In this document: in pieces, positions 35,434-43,476 of the stretch
How positions within the stretch are numbered: the first letter of the stretch is position 1
How the letters are laid out: every line of letters begins with the position of its first letter
Assembly: GCA_050329415.1 (NCBI GenBank)
Contig: JBHJOS010000074.1
Coordinates: 1-48,811, forward strand
Direction: 5' to 3'
From: JANNOG01 sp050329415
GTDB lineage: Bacteria > Actinomycetota > Actinomycetes > Actinomycetales > JBBAYJ01
DNA: 48,811 bases
The notes under the pieces: generated by a model
Databases searched by the model: none
Seen by the model: the letters and a program-made list of their open reading frames with translations, nothing else
Told to the model about the DNA's origin: nothing
Translations under genes and position numbers: made by a program

Positions 35434-37170
35434 TCAGCCGCCGTCCGCGGCGGCGTCGGTGGGGAGCCGGGCGCTGAGTCCCGAGATCAGCAGCTCTCCC
35501 AGGGAGACGGCGTCCGTGGCGTTGACCGGCTGGACGAGCCCGCCCAGGCCCTGCCCCGCGGCGGCCAGAGCGGTGACGGCCTCCAGGTCGGCGTCGGCGC
35601 CGAATGCCACCGGAATGAAGCCGACCGTCCCCGCCGGGTCCTCGGCGAGGTCCTCGGCCTGCAGCGCGGCCACGGCCTCCTCCTCGGTCGGTCCCGAGGA
35701 GTCCTCGTTCTGGCCGTCGGTGATGACCATGACGGTCGTCCGGTAGCCGGGCGTCCGCAGTTCCTTGCCGGCGGCCACGGCGTCGAGCGTCACCTGGTAG
35801 AGCGACGTGCCACCGGGAAGCAGCGAGCGTGGCAGATCGGCGAGGGAGGCCTCGATCGCCCGGCGGTGGCTGGGCGCCCCCGACGACGCCGCGTCCAGCC
35901 GCTCGACCGGCAGGACCTCCAGGTAGTCGCGCGTGCCCTCGACGTCGTTGGCGAAGAACCACACCCCGACGCGGCTCTCGTCCGGCAGGGCACCGAGAGC
36001 GTTCGCCAGCGCGGCGGTCGCGACCTCGGCCCGCGACCCCGCCCCGGGCACGGGGGCCAGCATCGACGTCGAGACGTCGATGACGACCAGCAGCTCCACG
36101 GGTGTGGCCAGGGCCTCGAACGCCGCGGCGAAGGCGGCGAGCTCCTCGGCCGTGAACGTCCGCAGCACGGGGTCGCCCTCACCGACCGGGGGCCGCAGGC
36201 CCGCCGCTGCTGCTGCGGTCCGGGCGGGAGGCGCCACCAGCGCGTCCGCGACGGCCGACACGGCGGATCCGTGCGCGGCGGAGTCGTCCTCGGACGGGAT
36301 CGTCAGCACGGGATAGTCCAGCACCGGCTGGACCGGGCCGGTCGGCTCGACGACGACCAGCGACGGGTTGTCGTCCCCGACGCCCGCCAACGCTGCGTCG
36401 GAGAGGCCGAGGATGACTATCGGAGCCTGGGCGTCGGTCCCCGACACCAGCTGGAGCCCCTGCTCGGCCGAGGTGGCGTTCGCGCGGCGCTGCCCGAGGG
36501 CCAGGGACACCGCAAGATCGTCCATCTCCCCGCCCGCGTCCTGCATGCCGGCGGCGAGGGCCAGCAGCGGTGCCGCCTCGCGGGACAGGGGCCCGACGGC
36601 GACCCCGCGTTCGGTGGCCAGCACCTGCGACCAGGAGGGAGCCTCGGCGACCCAGCCCAGTGACTCGGCCGCCGCCTGCCCCGTGACCACGCCCACCGGG
36701 GCCGACCCGAAGCTCCCCACGGACTCCAGTTCGATTCCCTCGGCCTCGGCGCGCGCCGCCCACACCGACGAGTCGCTCACCCAGACGTCCGGGGCGCCGC
36801 CGCCTGCGATGTCGCTCAGGGCGTCCGCGGGATCCCGGTCGATGACCCGTGCGGTCACGCAGGGGCCGCCGTCGGGCGTCGGCACCTCCGCGAGGGTGTC
36901 CGCGACGGCGGCCTCGGCGCCCGCCGCCACCATGACGAGGACTTCCTCGCACCCTTCGCCGTCCGTCGCCGCCTCGGCACTGGCCCCGGGGTCGCCGGTG
37001 CGCAGCTGCCAGAGCACCCAGGCCCCGCCGACGATGGCGAGGGCGACCACGAGCGCCGCCGCGAGCAGCCGACCCCACGCGGTCATCGGACCCGGTCGAC
37101 CACCGACGCGGCCGTGGCGCAGGGGCAGGGGCCCGATCGCCCCCGAGGGCGGTGCCGCATGGCGTCCCAC
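35434..37170 (-). CDS. Membrane-anchored substrate-binding plus VWA domain protein
   Basis: A 578-residue protein with one N-terminal membrane helix (LLAAALVVALAIVGGAWVLW) and an extracellular body. Residues ~70-330 resemble a periplasmic solute-binding fold (PCVTARVIDRDPADALSDIA, DVWVSDSSVWAARAEAEGI). A von Willebrand A domain follows with an intact MIDAS DVSTS at about 365-369 (VVIDVSTSMLAPV) and a later TDGQNED. The two-domain layout recurs in actinobacteria without known function. A ligand-gated adhesion or chaperone role is possible. GTG 37170 follows GGGAGG. An internal ATG at 37086 is less likely. Confidence 0.8.
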   Translation of the reverse strand: MGRHAAPPSGAIGPLPLRHGRVGGRPGPMTAWGRLLAAALVVALAIVGGAWVLWQLRTGDPGASAEAATDGEGCEEVLVMVAAGAEAAVADTLAEVPTPDGGPCVTARVIDRDPADALSDIAGGGAPDVWVSDSSVWAARAEAEGIELESVGSFGSAPVGVVTGQAAAESLGWVAEAPSWSQVLATERGVAVGPLSREAAPLLALAAGMQDAGGEMDDLAVSLALGQRRANATSAEQGLQLVSGTDAQAPIVILGLSDAALAGVGDDNPSLVVVEPTGPVQPVLDYPVLTIPSEDDSAAHGSAVSAVADALVAPPARTAAAAAGLRPPVGEGDPVLRTFTAEELAAFAAAFEALATPVELLVVIDVSTSMLAPVPGAGSRAEVATAALANALGALPDESRVGVWFFANDVEGTRDYLEVLPVERLDAASSGAPSHRRAIEASLADLPRSLLPGGTSLYQVTLDAVAAGKELRTPGYRTTVMVITDGQNEDSSGPTEEEAVAALQAEDLAEDPAGTVGFIPVAFGADADLEAVTALAAAGQGLGGLVQPVNATDAVSLGELLISGLSARLPTDAAADGG

Positions 37171-37203
37171 CGTCCACCTCCCACCGGCCGCCGTCGCTAC
37201 CCC

Positions 37204-37222
37204 GAAGGACTTCGTGTCCTTC
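37204..37222. repeat. 7-bp stem hairpin upstream of the VWA gene
   Basis: GAAGGAC (37204-37210) and GTCCTTC (37216-37222) form a perfect stem around TTCGT in the 168-bp gap between the APH-like and VWA genes. It lies about 35-50 nt before the VWA start on its coding strand. There is no T-tract; role unknown. Confidence 0.5.
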
Positions 37223-37338
37223 CCCGGTCGACGTCCCGACTATGCCCGGAAAGCAGGCGGATCGGCCACACTCCGGCGTCGAATGGGTCCAATCCTTCCG
37301 CCTTGCCTACGATCCGTGACAATGGGACAACTGTGGGC

Positions 37339-38238
37339 CTATAACGGCTGCCATCCGGGCCAGGGGCGTCCGCCCGCCAGCAGGTCCCGGACGCGTACTG
37401 CTGCCTGGTCGGCGGCCGCCGGGTCGACCTCGGCGGCGTGCAGGGCGTAGGCGACCACCCGGATCTCGCGGATGTCGCGCAGCACCCCGAACCCGGGCCA
37501 GGCCAGGACGTCGCGCCCGTACGCGGTGCTGAACCGGTGGTACTCGGCGTCGTCCATGACGCCGAAGGTCGATCGGCCGAGCGCCGTGGCCACGAGGTCC
37601 CACTCCGGCGGTCCGACCCCGACCCGCACGAGGTCGACCAGCAGGACGTCGCCGCCGTCGGTCTCGACGACGTTGCCGGCCCAGGCGTCCCCGTGGACGA
37701 CGGCGGGAGGTGCCCCGGGGGGCAGCTCACCGTAGGCCGCCCGCAGCCGCTCCAGGCGGGCCAGCAGCGCCCTGCGCTGGCCGGGGGTCACGAGAGCCGA
37801 TCGGCGCAGCCGGGGCTCGACCCGGCGGAACGGGTCGACCGGTGGCAGCGCCGGCGTCCGCGGGATCGGCAGGGAGTGCAGACGGCGCAGCGCCCTGGCC
37901 ACGAGCTCGCTGCCGGCGGGCCGGTGGGCCGGCAGGGCCGCCCAGAAGGTGACGGCCCGGGTGCCGACCTCGACCAGGGCGGGCCCCGGTGCCGGCCGGA
38001 CCGCCGGTACTCCCTCGGCGGCGAGCCAGCGGGCGACGGCGACCTCGTGTCGCGCCAGGTCGGCCCGCCCGGACAGCCACACCCGGGCGAGCACCCCGTC
38101 CGAGAGGCGGACGAGCGCGTCTTCCCCGGCCCGCACTACCTCCGCGCCCGCGACCGGACGACGAGCGAGTTCGCACCCGCTCCGCACGACGAGCAGCGCG
38201 GCTGCGGGGTCGAGGGAACCCGCCGCCTCGTCGGACAT
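37339..38238 (-). CDS. Aminoglycoside phosphotransferase (APH)-fold kinase
   Basis: A 299-residue small-molecule kinase of the APH/choline kinase fold. The catalytic loop is VVHGDAWAGNVV (about 178-189) and the metal-binding Asp is in LLVDLVRVGVGPPEWDL. The N-lobe has GEDALVRLSDGVLARVW in place of a strict glycine loop. Resistance function cannot be inferred, because most chromosomal APH-fold genes phosphorylate other metabolites. ATG 38238 lies 8 nt after TACGGT on the reverse strand, a leaderless-type start. It is divergent from the PPOX gene. Confidence 0.8.
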   Translation of the reverse strand: MSDEAAGSLDPAAALLVVRSGCELARRPVAGAEVVRAGEDALVRLSDGVLARVWLSGRADLARHEVAVARWLAAEGVPAVRPAPGPALVEVGTRAVTFWAALPAHRPAGSELVARALRRLHSLPIPRTPALPPVDPFRRVEPRLRRSALVTPGQRRALLARLERLRAAYGELPPGAPPAVVHGDAWAGNVVETDGGDVLLVDLVRVGVGPPEWDLVATALGRSTFGVMDDAEYHRFSTAYGRDVLAWPGFGVLRDIREIRVVAYALHAAEVDPAAADQAAVRVRDLLAGGRPWPGWQPL

Positions 38239-38246
38239 GACGGCCC

Positions 38247-38306
38247 ACCGTAGTGACCCGGGCGCCGTCGTGCCCCGGCGCCGGTCGGGGCGGCGTCGGT
38301 CAGACT
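38247..38306. promoter_or_regulatory. Divergent leaderless-type promoters, APH and PPOX genes
   Basis: Reverse: TACGGT (38247-38252), 8 nt, ATG at 38238. Forward: CAGACT (38301-38306), 6 nt, GTG at 38313. The second box deviates at its first base. Confidence 0.4.
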
Positions 38307-38312
38307 CGTCGG

Positions 38313-38732
38313 GTGGACCTCGACACCGCCTTGTCCTTCGCCACCGACAACCGCCGCAGCATCCTGATCACCCTGCGCGGCAACGGCCGCCCCCAGTCGT
38401 CCAACGTCACGCACCTCGTGAGCGAGGGGCGGTTCCTGGTGTCCGTGACCGAGGACCGGGCCAAGACCCGCAACGCCCGCCGCGACCCGCGGGTGTCCCT
38501 GCACGTCCTCGGGCCGGACTTCTGGAGCTATGTCGTCGTCGAGGGCGAGGCCACGCTGGGCCTCGTGGCGGCCGCACCGGACGACGACGCCGTCGAGGCC
38601 CTCGTGCGCTACTACCGGGCTGCGGCCGGGGAGCACCCGAACTGGGACGAGTACCGGGCTGCCATGGTCGCCGAACGGCGCCTGCTGCTCACGATCGAGC
38701 CGACCCACGCCTACGGGATGCTGCCGGGCTGA
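38313..38732 (+). CDS. PPOX-class (F420-dependent type) oxidoreductase
   Basis: A 139-residue split-barrel flavin/deazaflavin enzyme. RRSILITLRGNGRPQSSNV is the typical first strands, and VTEDRAKTRNARRDPRVSLH contains the (K/R)xxNxxRDPRV segment seen in F420-binding PPOX proteins. Length and motifs fit the small TIGR03618-type group. It probably reduces an unknown substrate with F420H2, though F420 versus FMN is not settled. Start GTG 38313 is supported by a nearby -10-like box. The 243-bp gap to ftsH shows no further gene. Confidence 0.8.
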   Translation: MDLDTALSFATDNRRSILITLRGNGRPQSSNVTHLVSEGRFLVSVTEDRAKTRNARRDPRVSLHVLGPDFWSYVVVEGEATLGLVAAAPDDDAVEALVRYYRAAAGEHPNWDEYRAAMVAERRLLLTIEPTHAYGMLPG

Positions 38733-38975
38733 GGTCCCGGACCGGGTCCGCCGGCGCGGGGAACGCACCACCGTCACCGGACGTTCACGCAAGGACGGGA
38801 CCGGACGCCGGTTTCGCGGGGACGAGCGAGCTGCGCCCCGCGGACACCGCGGGCGGTACCGTTGCTGCGAGGTGGCTTCCGGTACGTCACGACGTGCCCG
38901 GTCGGCCGGTCCTCGCACGTCCACTCATCCGCTCGAGGAGGGGCGGGGCCGCCGGGCCCCCAGGTGCCGCAGACG

Positions 38976-41009
38976 ATGTCCCGATTCAACGCCCGCCGAT
39001 TCCTCCGGGGTCCGGCCATCTGGATCGCCTTGGCGGTCGTCGCCGTCATCCTCGGTGCGCGCCTGCTGACCGGCGATCGCTTCGCCGAGGTCGACACCAG
39101 CGAGGCGCTGGAGCTCATCCGCGACGAGCGCGTCGAGTCGGCGGTCGTGCGCGACGGTCAGCAGCGCCTCGACCTCGTCCTGCGCGAGGGCGAGGAGGTC
39201 GACGGCGCCACCCAGGTCCGCACGTACTACGTCTTCCAGCGCGGCGAGGACATCCTCGAGCTGCTCGACGAGGACCCGCCGCCCGGGGGCGTGGACGAGC
39301 AGAACCCCCGGACCTCGTGGGTCTCCAGCCTGCTGTTCACGCTGCTGCCGGTGCTCCTGCTGGTCGGCCTGTTCTGGCTGCTGCTCACGCAGGTCAACGG
39401 CGGTGGCAGCCGGGTCATGCAGTTCGGTCGGTCCAAGGCGAAGCTCGTCACCAAGGACATGCCCCAGGTCACGTTCGCGGACGTGGCGGGCGCCGACGAG
39501 GCGGTCGACGAGCTGCGCGAGATCAAGGAGTTCCTCGCCGAGCCGCACAAGTTCCAGGCGGTCGGCGCGAAGATCCCCAAGGGTGTCCTGCTCTACGGGC
39601 CGCCCGGCACCGGCAAGACGCTGCTGGCACGGGCGACGGCGGGTGAGGCCGGGGTGCCGTTCTACTCGATCTCCGGGTCGGACTTCGTCGAGATGTTCGT
39701 CGGCGTCGGGGCGTCCCGGGTGCGGGACCTGTTCGAGCAGGCCAAGAACAACGCCCCGGCGATCGTCTTCGTCGACGAGATCGACGCCGTCGGCCGTCAC
39801 CGTGGCGCCGGCCTGGGCGGGGGTCACGACGAGCGGGAGCAGACACTCAACCAGCTGCTCGTCGAGATGGACGGCTTCGACGTCAAGACCAACGTCATCC
39901 TCATCGCGGCCACCAACCGGCCGGACATCCTCGACCCCGCCCTGCTGCGCCCGGGGCGTTTCGACCGCCAGATCGGGGTGGACGCGCCCGACATGAAGGG
40001 CCGCCACCAGATCCTCCAGGTCCACGGGAAGGGCAAGCCCCTGGCGGACGGCGTCGACCTCGAGGCGGTGGCTCGCCGCACGCCCGGATTCACCGGTGCC
40101 GACCTGGCCAACGTCCTCAACGAGGCGGCGCTGCTCACCGCGCGCAACAACCAGAACCGCATCGACGACCCGACGCTGGACGAGGCGATCGACCGAGTCA
40201 TGGCGGGTCCCCAGCGGCGGTCGAGGCTGATGAACGAGAAGGAGAAGAAGATCACCGCCTACCACGAGGGCGGGCACGCCGTCGTGGCCGCGGCGCTGCG
40301 TCACACCGACCCGGTGACGAAGGTGACGATCCTTCCGCGCGGCCGTGCCCTCGGTTACACGATGGTGATGCCGACGGAGGACAAGTACTCCACGACGCGC
40401 AACGAGATGCTGGACCAGCTCGCCTACGCCCTCGGTGGGCGGGTCGCCGAGGAGCTCGTCTTCCATGACCCCACGTCGGGCGCGGCGAACGACATCGACA
40501 AGGCCACGAACCTCGCGCGCAAGATGGTCACCCAGTTCGGTATGAGCGACCGGGTCGGCGCCATCAAGCTCGGGCAGGGGTCCGGCGAGGTGTTCCTGGG
40601 CCGGGACGTGGGCCACGAGCGCGACTACTCCGAGGCCGTGGCCGCCGTGGTCGACGCCGAGGTCCGCCGCCTCATCGAGTCGGCCCACGACGAGGCGTGG
40701 GAGATCCTCGTCGAGCACCGGCGGGTCCTCGACAGCCTCGTCCTCGCCCTGCTCGAGCGGGAGACGCTCAACGCGGCGGAGCTGGCCGAGATCTTCGCCG
40801 ACATCGTCAAGCGACCGGCGCGCCCGGTGTGGCTGTCCAGCGAGCGCCGGGGGGTCTCCGACCAGCCCCCGGTCCTCACCCCGGCCGAGCACGCAGCCCG
40901 CAACGGCAACGGTGGGCCGAACGGCCGGCACGGGCCGCTGCGCGACGACGAGGGAGTGGTCATCGGGCCGGAGGGACCCGAGCCGGTCGCCGACCAGCTC
41001 GATTCCTGA
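38976..41009 (+). CDS. ftsH: ATP-dependent zinc metalloprotease FtsH
   Basis: A 677-residue membrane AAA protease that degrades membrane and regulatory proteins. Two membrane helices (GPAIWIALAVVAVILGARLL and LLFTLLPVLLLVGLFWLLL) flank a small external domain. The AAA module has Walker A GPPGTGKT (about 208-215), Walker B IVFVDEIDAVG and second-region-of-homology NRPDILDPALLRPGRFDRQ. The zinc site is HEGGH (His430, Glu431, His434) with the later Asp ligand in the conserved C-terminal block. A ~60-residue disordered tail follows. ATG 38976 starts directly before the first helix; GTG 38964 is possible. folP begins 4 bp after the stop. Confidence 0.97.
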   Translation: MSRFNARRFLRGPAIWIALAVVAVILGARLLTGDRFAEVDTSEALELIRDERVESAVVRDGQQRLDLVLREGEEVDGATQVRTYYVFQRGEDILELLDEDPPPGGVDEQNPRTSWVSSLLFTLLPVLLLVGLFWLLLTQVNGGGSRVMQFGRSKAKLVTKDMPQVTFADVAGADEAVDELREIKEFLAEPHKFQAVGAKIPKGVLLYGPPGTGKTLLARATAGEAGVPFYSISGSDFVEMFVGVGASRVRDLFEQAKNNAPAIVFVDEIDAVGRHRGAGLGGGHDEREQTLNQLLVEMDGFDVKTNVILIAATNRPDILDPALLRPGRFDRQIGVDAPDMKGRHQILQVHGKGKPLADGVDLEAVARRTPGFTGADLANVLNEAALLTARNNQNRIDDPTLDEAIDRVMAGPQRRSRLMNEKEKKITAYHEGGHAVVAAALRHTDPVTKVTILPRGRALGYTMVMPTEDKYSTTRNEMLDQLAYALGGRVAEELVFHDPTSGAANDIDKATNLARKMVTQFGMSDRVGAIKLGQGSGEVFLGRDVGHERDYSEAVAAVVDAEVRRLIESAHDEAWEILVEHRRVLDSLVLALLERETLNAAELAEIFADIVKRPARPVWLSSERRGVSDQPPVLTPAEHAARNGNGGPNGRHGPLRDDEGVVIGPEGPEPVADQLDS

Positions 41010-41013
41010 CCTC

Positions 41014-41883
41014 GTGGCGCTTCTGACGCCGGTGGGCGGGCCGACCCTGCCCGGCCTGCCAGCGGCGGACCGGCCGCTGGTGGTCGGGGTGCTCAACGTG
41101 ACACCGGACTCGTTCAGTGACGGCGGCCGTTTCCTCGACCACCGGGCCGCCGTGGCCCACGGCCATCGGCTGGCCGCCGACGGCGCCGACCTGGTCGACG
41201 TCGGGGGCGAGTCCACGAGGCCGGGCGCGGGCCGAGTCCCGGCGGCGGAGGAGTGTCGCCGGGTCCTGCCGGTGGTCCGGGACCTGACGGCCGACGGGGT
41301 GCCGGTCAGCATCGACACCACCCGCGCGGCGGTGGCGCGGGCGGCGGTCGAGGCCGGCGCCGTGCTGGTCAACGACGTCAGCGGGGCGCGCCAGGACCCG
41401 GGGATGGCGGGGCTGCTGGCCGGGCTCCGAGTGGCGTGCGTCCTCATGCACTGGCGGGCGCCGTCGGCCGTCATGGCCTCGTTCGCCCGCTACGACGACC
41501 CGGCGGGCGACGTGGTCCGGGAGGTCGCGGAGCGGGTCGACGCGGTCGTGGCGGCCGGCGTGGACCCGGCGGCGATCGCCGTCGACCCAGGCATCGGCTT
41601 CGCCAAGGAGGCCGCCCACAACTGGGCGGTGCTGGCCGGAGTGGACCGGCTGGCCGCTCTCGGGCGACCGGTCATGGTGGGCGTCAGCCGCAAGCGCTTC
41701 CTCGGTGCCCTCCTCGCCGGTCCCGACGGACAGCCCCGACAGCCTCAGGACCGGGACGCCGCGTCGGCCGCCGTCGCGGCGCTGGTCGCGGCGCGCGGAG
41801 TGTGGGCCGTGCGCGCCCACGACGCCCGGGCCACCCGGGACGCGGTCGAGGTGGGTGCCCGGTGGGCGAGGGAGGCCACGTGA
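41014..41883 (+). CDS. folP: Dihydropteroate synthase
   Basis: A 289-residue TIM-barrel enzyme joining hydroxymethyl-dihydropterin pyrophosphate with p-aminobenzoate. The two signatures are GVLNVTPDSFSDGGRF near residue 25 and DVGGESTRPGA near 60. NDVSGARQDPGM, DPGIGFAKEAAHNWAVL and the SRKRFLG pterin/phosphate site are all intact. It starts at GTG 41014, 4 bp after ftsH. In most actinobacteria folE lies between ftsH and folP, but here it does not. The stop overlaps the folB-folK gene (GTGA). Confidence 0.96.
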   Translation: MALLTPVGGPTLPGLPAADRPLVVGVLNVTPDSFSDGGRFLDHRAAVAHGHRLAADGADLVDVGGESTRPGAGRVPAAEECRRVLPVVRDLTADGVPVSIDTTRAAVARAAVEAGAVLVNDVSGARQDPGMAGLLAGLRVACVLMHWRAPSAVMASFARYDDPAGDVVREVAERVDAVVAAGVDPAAIAVDPGIGFAKEAAHNWAVLAGVDRLAALGRPVMVGVSRKRFLGALLAGPDGQPRQPQDRDAASAAVAALVAARGVWAVRAHDARATRDAVEVGARWAREAT

Positions 41884-42896
41884 GCCGCGAGCTGGACACG
41901 GTCACGGTGCGGGGGATCGAGGCGGTCGGCCGCCACGGGGTCCTGGCGCCGGAGCGGCGGGACGGCCAGCCCTTCAGCTGCGACGTCACCCTCCACGTGG
42001 ACACCCGTCGGGCAGGGACCCGCGACGACCTCGCCGAGACGGTGGACTACTCGGTCGTCGCGCAGGCCGCGCATGCGGTGCTGGCCGGTCCGCCCCGGGA
42101 TCTCGTCGAGACGGTCGCGGCCGAGATCGCCGACGTCGTGCTCGCCGATCCGCGGGTGGCGGCCGTCGATGTCACGGTCCACAAGCCGCGGGCCCCGATC
42201 CCGGTGCCCTTCGCCGACGTCTCCGTCACCGTGCACCGGACCCGTGCCGACGTCAGGCTGGGTCAGGAACCACTGGACCCGGTGCCGGCCGTCGTGGCCC
42301 TGGGGTCGAACCTCGGCGACCGGGCCGACATGCTGCTGGGTGGCGCGCACGCCCTGGCCAGGACCCGGGGTGTCGAGATCGCGGCCGTGTCGCCGGTGGT
42401 GGAGAGCGAACCCCTCGGTGGGCCCGGCGGGCAGTCGGCGTACCTCAACGCCGTGCTCCTGCTCCGCACCCGGCTGTCGCCGCTGGCACTGCTGCACGCC
42501 TGCCAGGATGCCGAGGCTGCGCAGGAGCGACGGCGAGATGTCCGCTGGGGTCCGCGCACCCTGGACGTTGACCTCCTGACCTGGGGCGACGTGGTGGCGT
42601 CGGCCGCGACCCTGGAACTCCCCCATCCGCGGGCCGGCGAGCGCGGCTTCGTTCTCGTCCCGTGGCACCTGATGGACGCGGAGGCCGTCCTGCCGTCGCT
42701 CGATGGTCCCCGGCGGGTGGCGGACCTCGTCGCCGGGATGGCGGGTGCCCAGGGCCGGGTGGCCGGGGTCCGGGTCCGCCAGGACGTCCGGCTGGACCGC
42801 GGGGAGGCCACCGCGGTGCTGTCGTCGCCGGTCGCGGCCTCGACGATCGCGTCGGACCTCAGGACCGGCGCCGCGACGGACGGAGTGGTCCCATGA
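41880..42896 (+). CDS. folKB: Bifunctional dihydroneopterin aldolase / HPPK (FolB-FolK fusion)
   Basis: A 338-residue fusion. Residues 1-~120 are FolB: DTVTVRGIEAVGRHGVLAPE, TVDYSVVAQAAHAVL and VTVHKPRAPIPVPFADVSV, including the active-site Lys-Pro segment. From ~128 it is FolK: VVALGSNLGDRADMLLG, the substrate-binding ESEPLGGPGGQSAYLNAV and RRRDVRWGPRTLDVDLLTWG. It makes hydroxymethyl-dihydropterin and then pyrophosphorylates it for FolP. The genes are often separate but overlapping, and here no stop separates them. GTG 41880 overlaps the folP stop. A ~60-residue tail beyond FolK is variable. Confidence 0.93.
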   Translation: MSRELDTVTVRGIEAVGRHGVLAPERRDGQPFSCDVTLHVDTRRAGTRDDLAETVDYSVVAQAAHAVLAGPPRDLVETVAAEIADVVLADPRVAAVDVTVHKPRAPIPVPFADVSVTVHRTRADVRLGQEPLDPVPAVVALGSNLGDRADMLLGGAHALARTRGVEIAAVSPVVESEPLGGPGGQSAYLNAVLLLRTRLSPLALLHACQDAEAAQERRRDVRWGPRTLDVDLLTWGDVVASAATLELPHPRAGERGFVLVPWHLMDAEAVLPSLDGPRRVADLVAGMAGAQGRVAGVRVRQDVRLDRGEATAVLSSPVAASTIASDLRTGAATDGVVP

Positions 42897-43384
42897 CCAC
42901 CACCCGGGGGGCCACCGTGCTGGCCGTCACAGCGATCGCATTCGCCCTGTCGTGGACCGGCATCCGGGTGGGGCTGGACCTGGGGTGGTCGCTGCCGTCA
43001 CCGTCGTGGCCGGTGGTCGCCGTCGTCGCCCTGCTCGCCGTCGGCACCCTCGCCGCCGCGTGGCCGATCCGGCAGTGGACCGCGGGCAACCGCGACCGGC
43101 CGGTGGACCCGCTGCGAGCGGCGCGGACGGTGGCGCTCGCCAAGGCCTCGGTGCTGACGGGTGCGGTCCTCACCGGTTTCTGGGGAGCATTCGCGCTGAC
43201 GGTGCTGCCCCGGGTCGAGGTGCCCGCCCAGCCCGAACGCGCGGCCGCCACCCTGCTCGCGGTCCTGGCCTCGGTGGCTCTGCTCGTCGCCGGCCTGCTG
43301 GCCGAGCGGTGGTGCCGAATCCCGCCGGAGGACGACGGCCGTGACACCCAGCGTTTGCGCACCCCGGACGGCTCCGCCGCCTGA
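42893..43384 (+). CDS. DUF3180 family membrane protein
   Basis: A 163-residue protein with four membrane segments (VLAVTAIAFALSWTGIRVGL; PVVAVVALLAVGTLAAAWPI; VLTGAVLTGFWGAFALTVLP; ATLLAVLASVALLVAGLLAE). The RAARTVALAKASVLTGA loop between helices 2 and 3 is the conserved family feature. DUF3180 genes regularly follow folK in actinobacteria with unknown function. ATGA overlap with folKB implies coupled translation. The 92 bp after it hold nothing I can identify. Confidence 0.88.
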   Translation: MTTTRGATVLAVTAIAFALSWTGIRVGLDLGWSLPSPSWPVVAVVALLAVGTLAAAWPIRQWTAGNRDRPVDPLRAARTVALAKASVLTGAVLTGFWGAFALTVLPRVEVPAQPERAAATLLAVLASVALLVAGLLAERWCRIPPEDDGRDTQRLRTPDGSAA

Positions 43385-43476
43385 CCGGCGCAGGCACGGC
43401 CGCTCGGCCTGTCGACCGGTCGTCCCGGACGGCGTGTCGACCATCCGTGGCGACCGTTGATTCAGGCCAACCGGAG

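Noticed and set aside
37339..38238. Antibiotic-resistance gene call for the APH-fold protein
   Set aside because: The fold is common to many metabolite kinases, and nothing in the sequence or neighbours points to aminoglycosides.
38868..38918. TGCGAGG...CCTCGCA inverted pair upstream of ftsH
   Set aside because: The 7-bp arms are separated by ~37 nt, which is expected by chance in such G+C-rich DNA.
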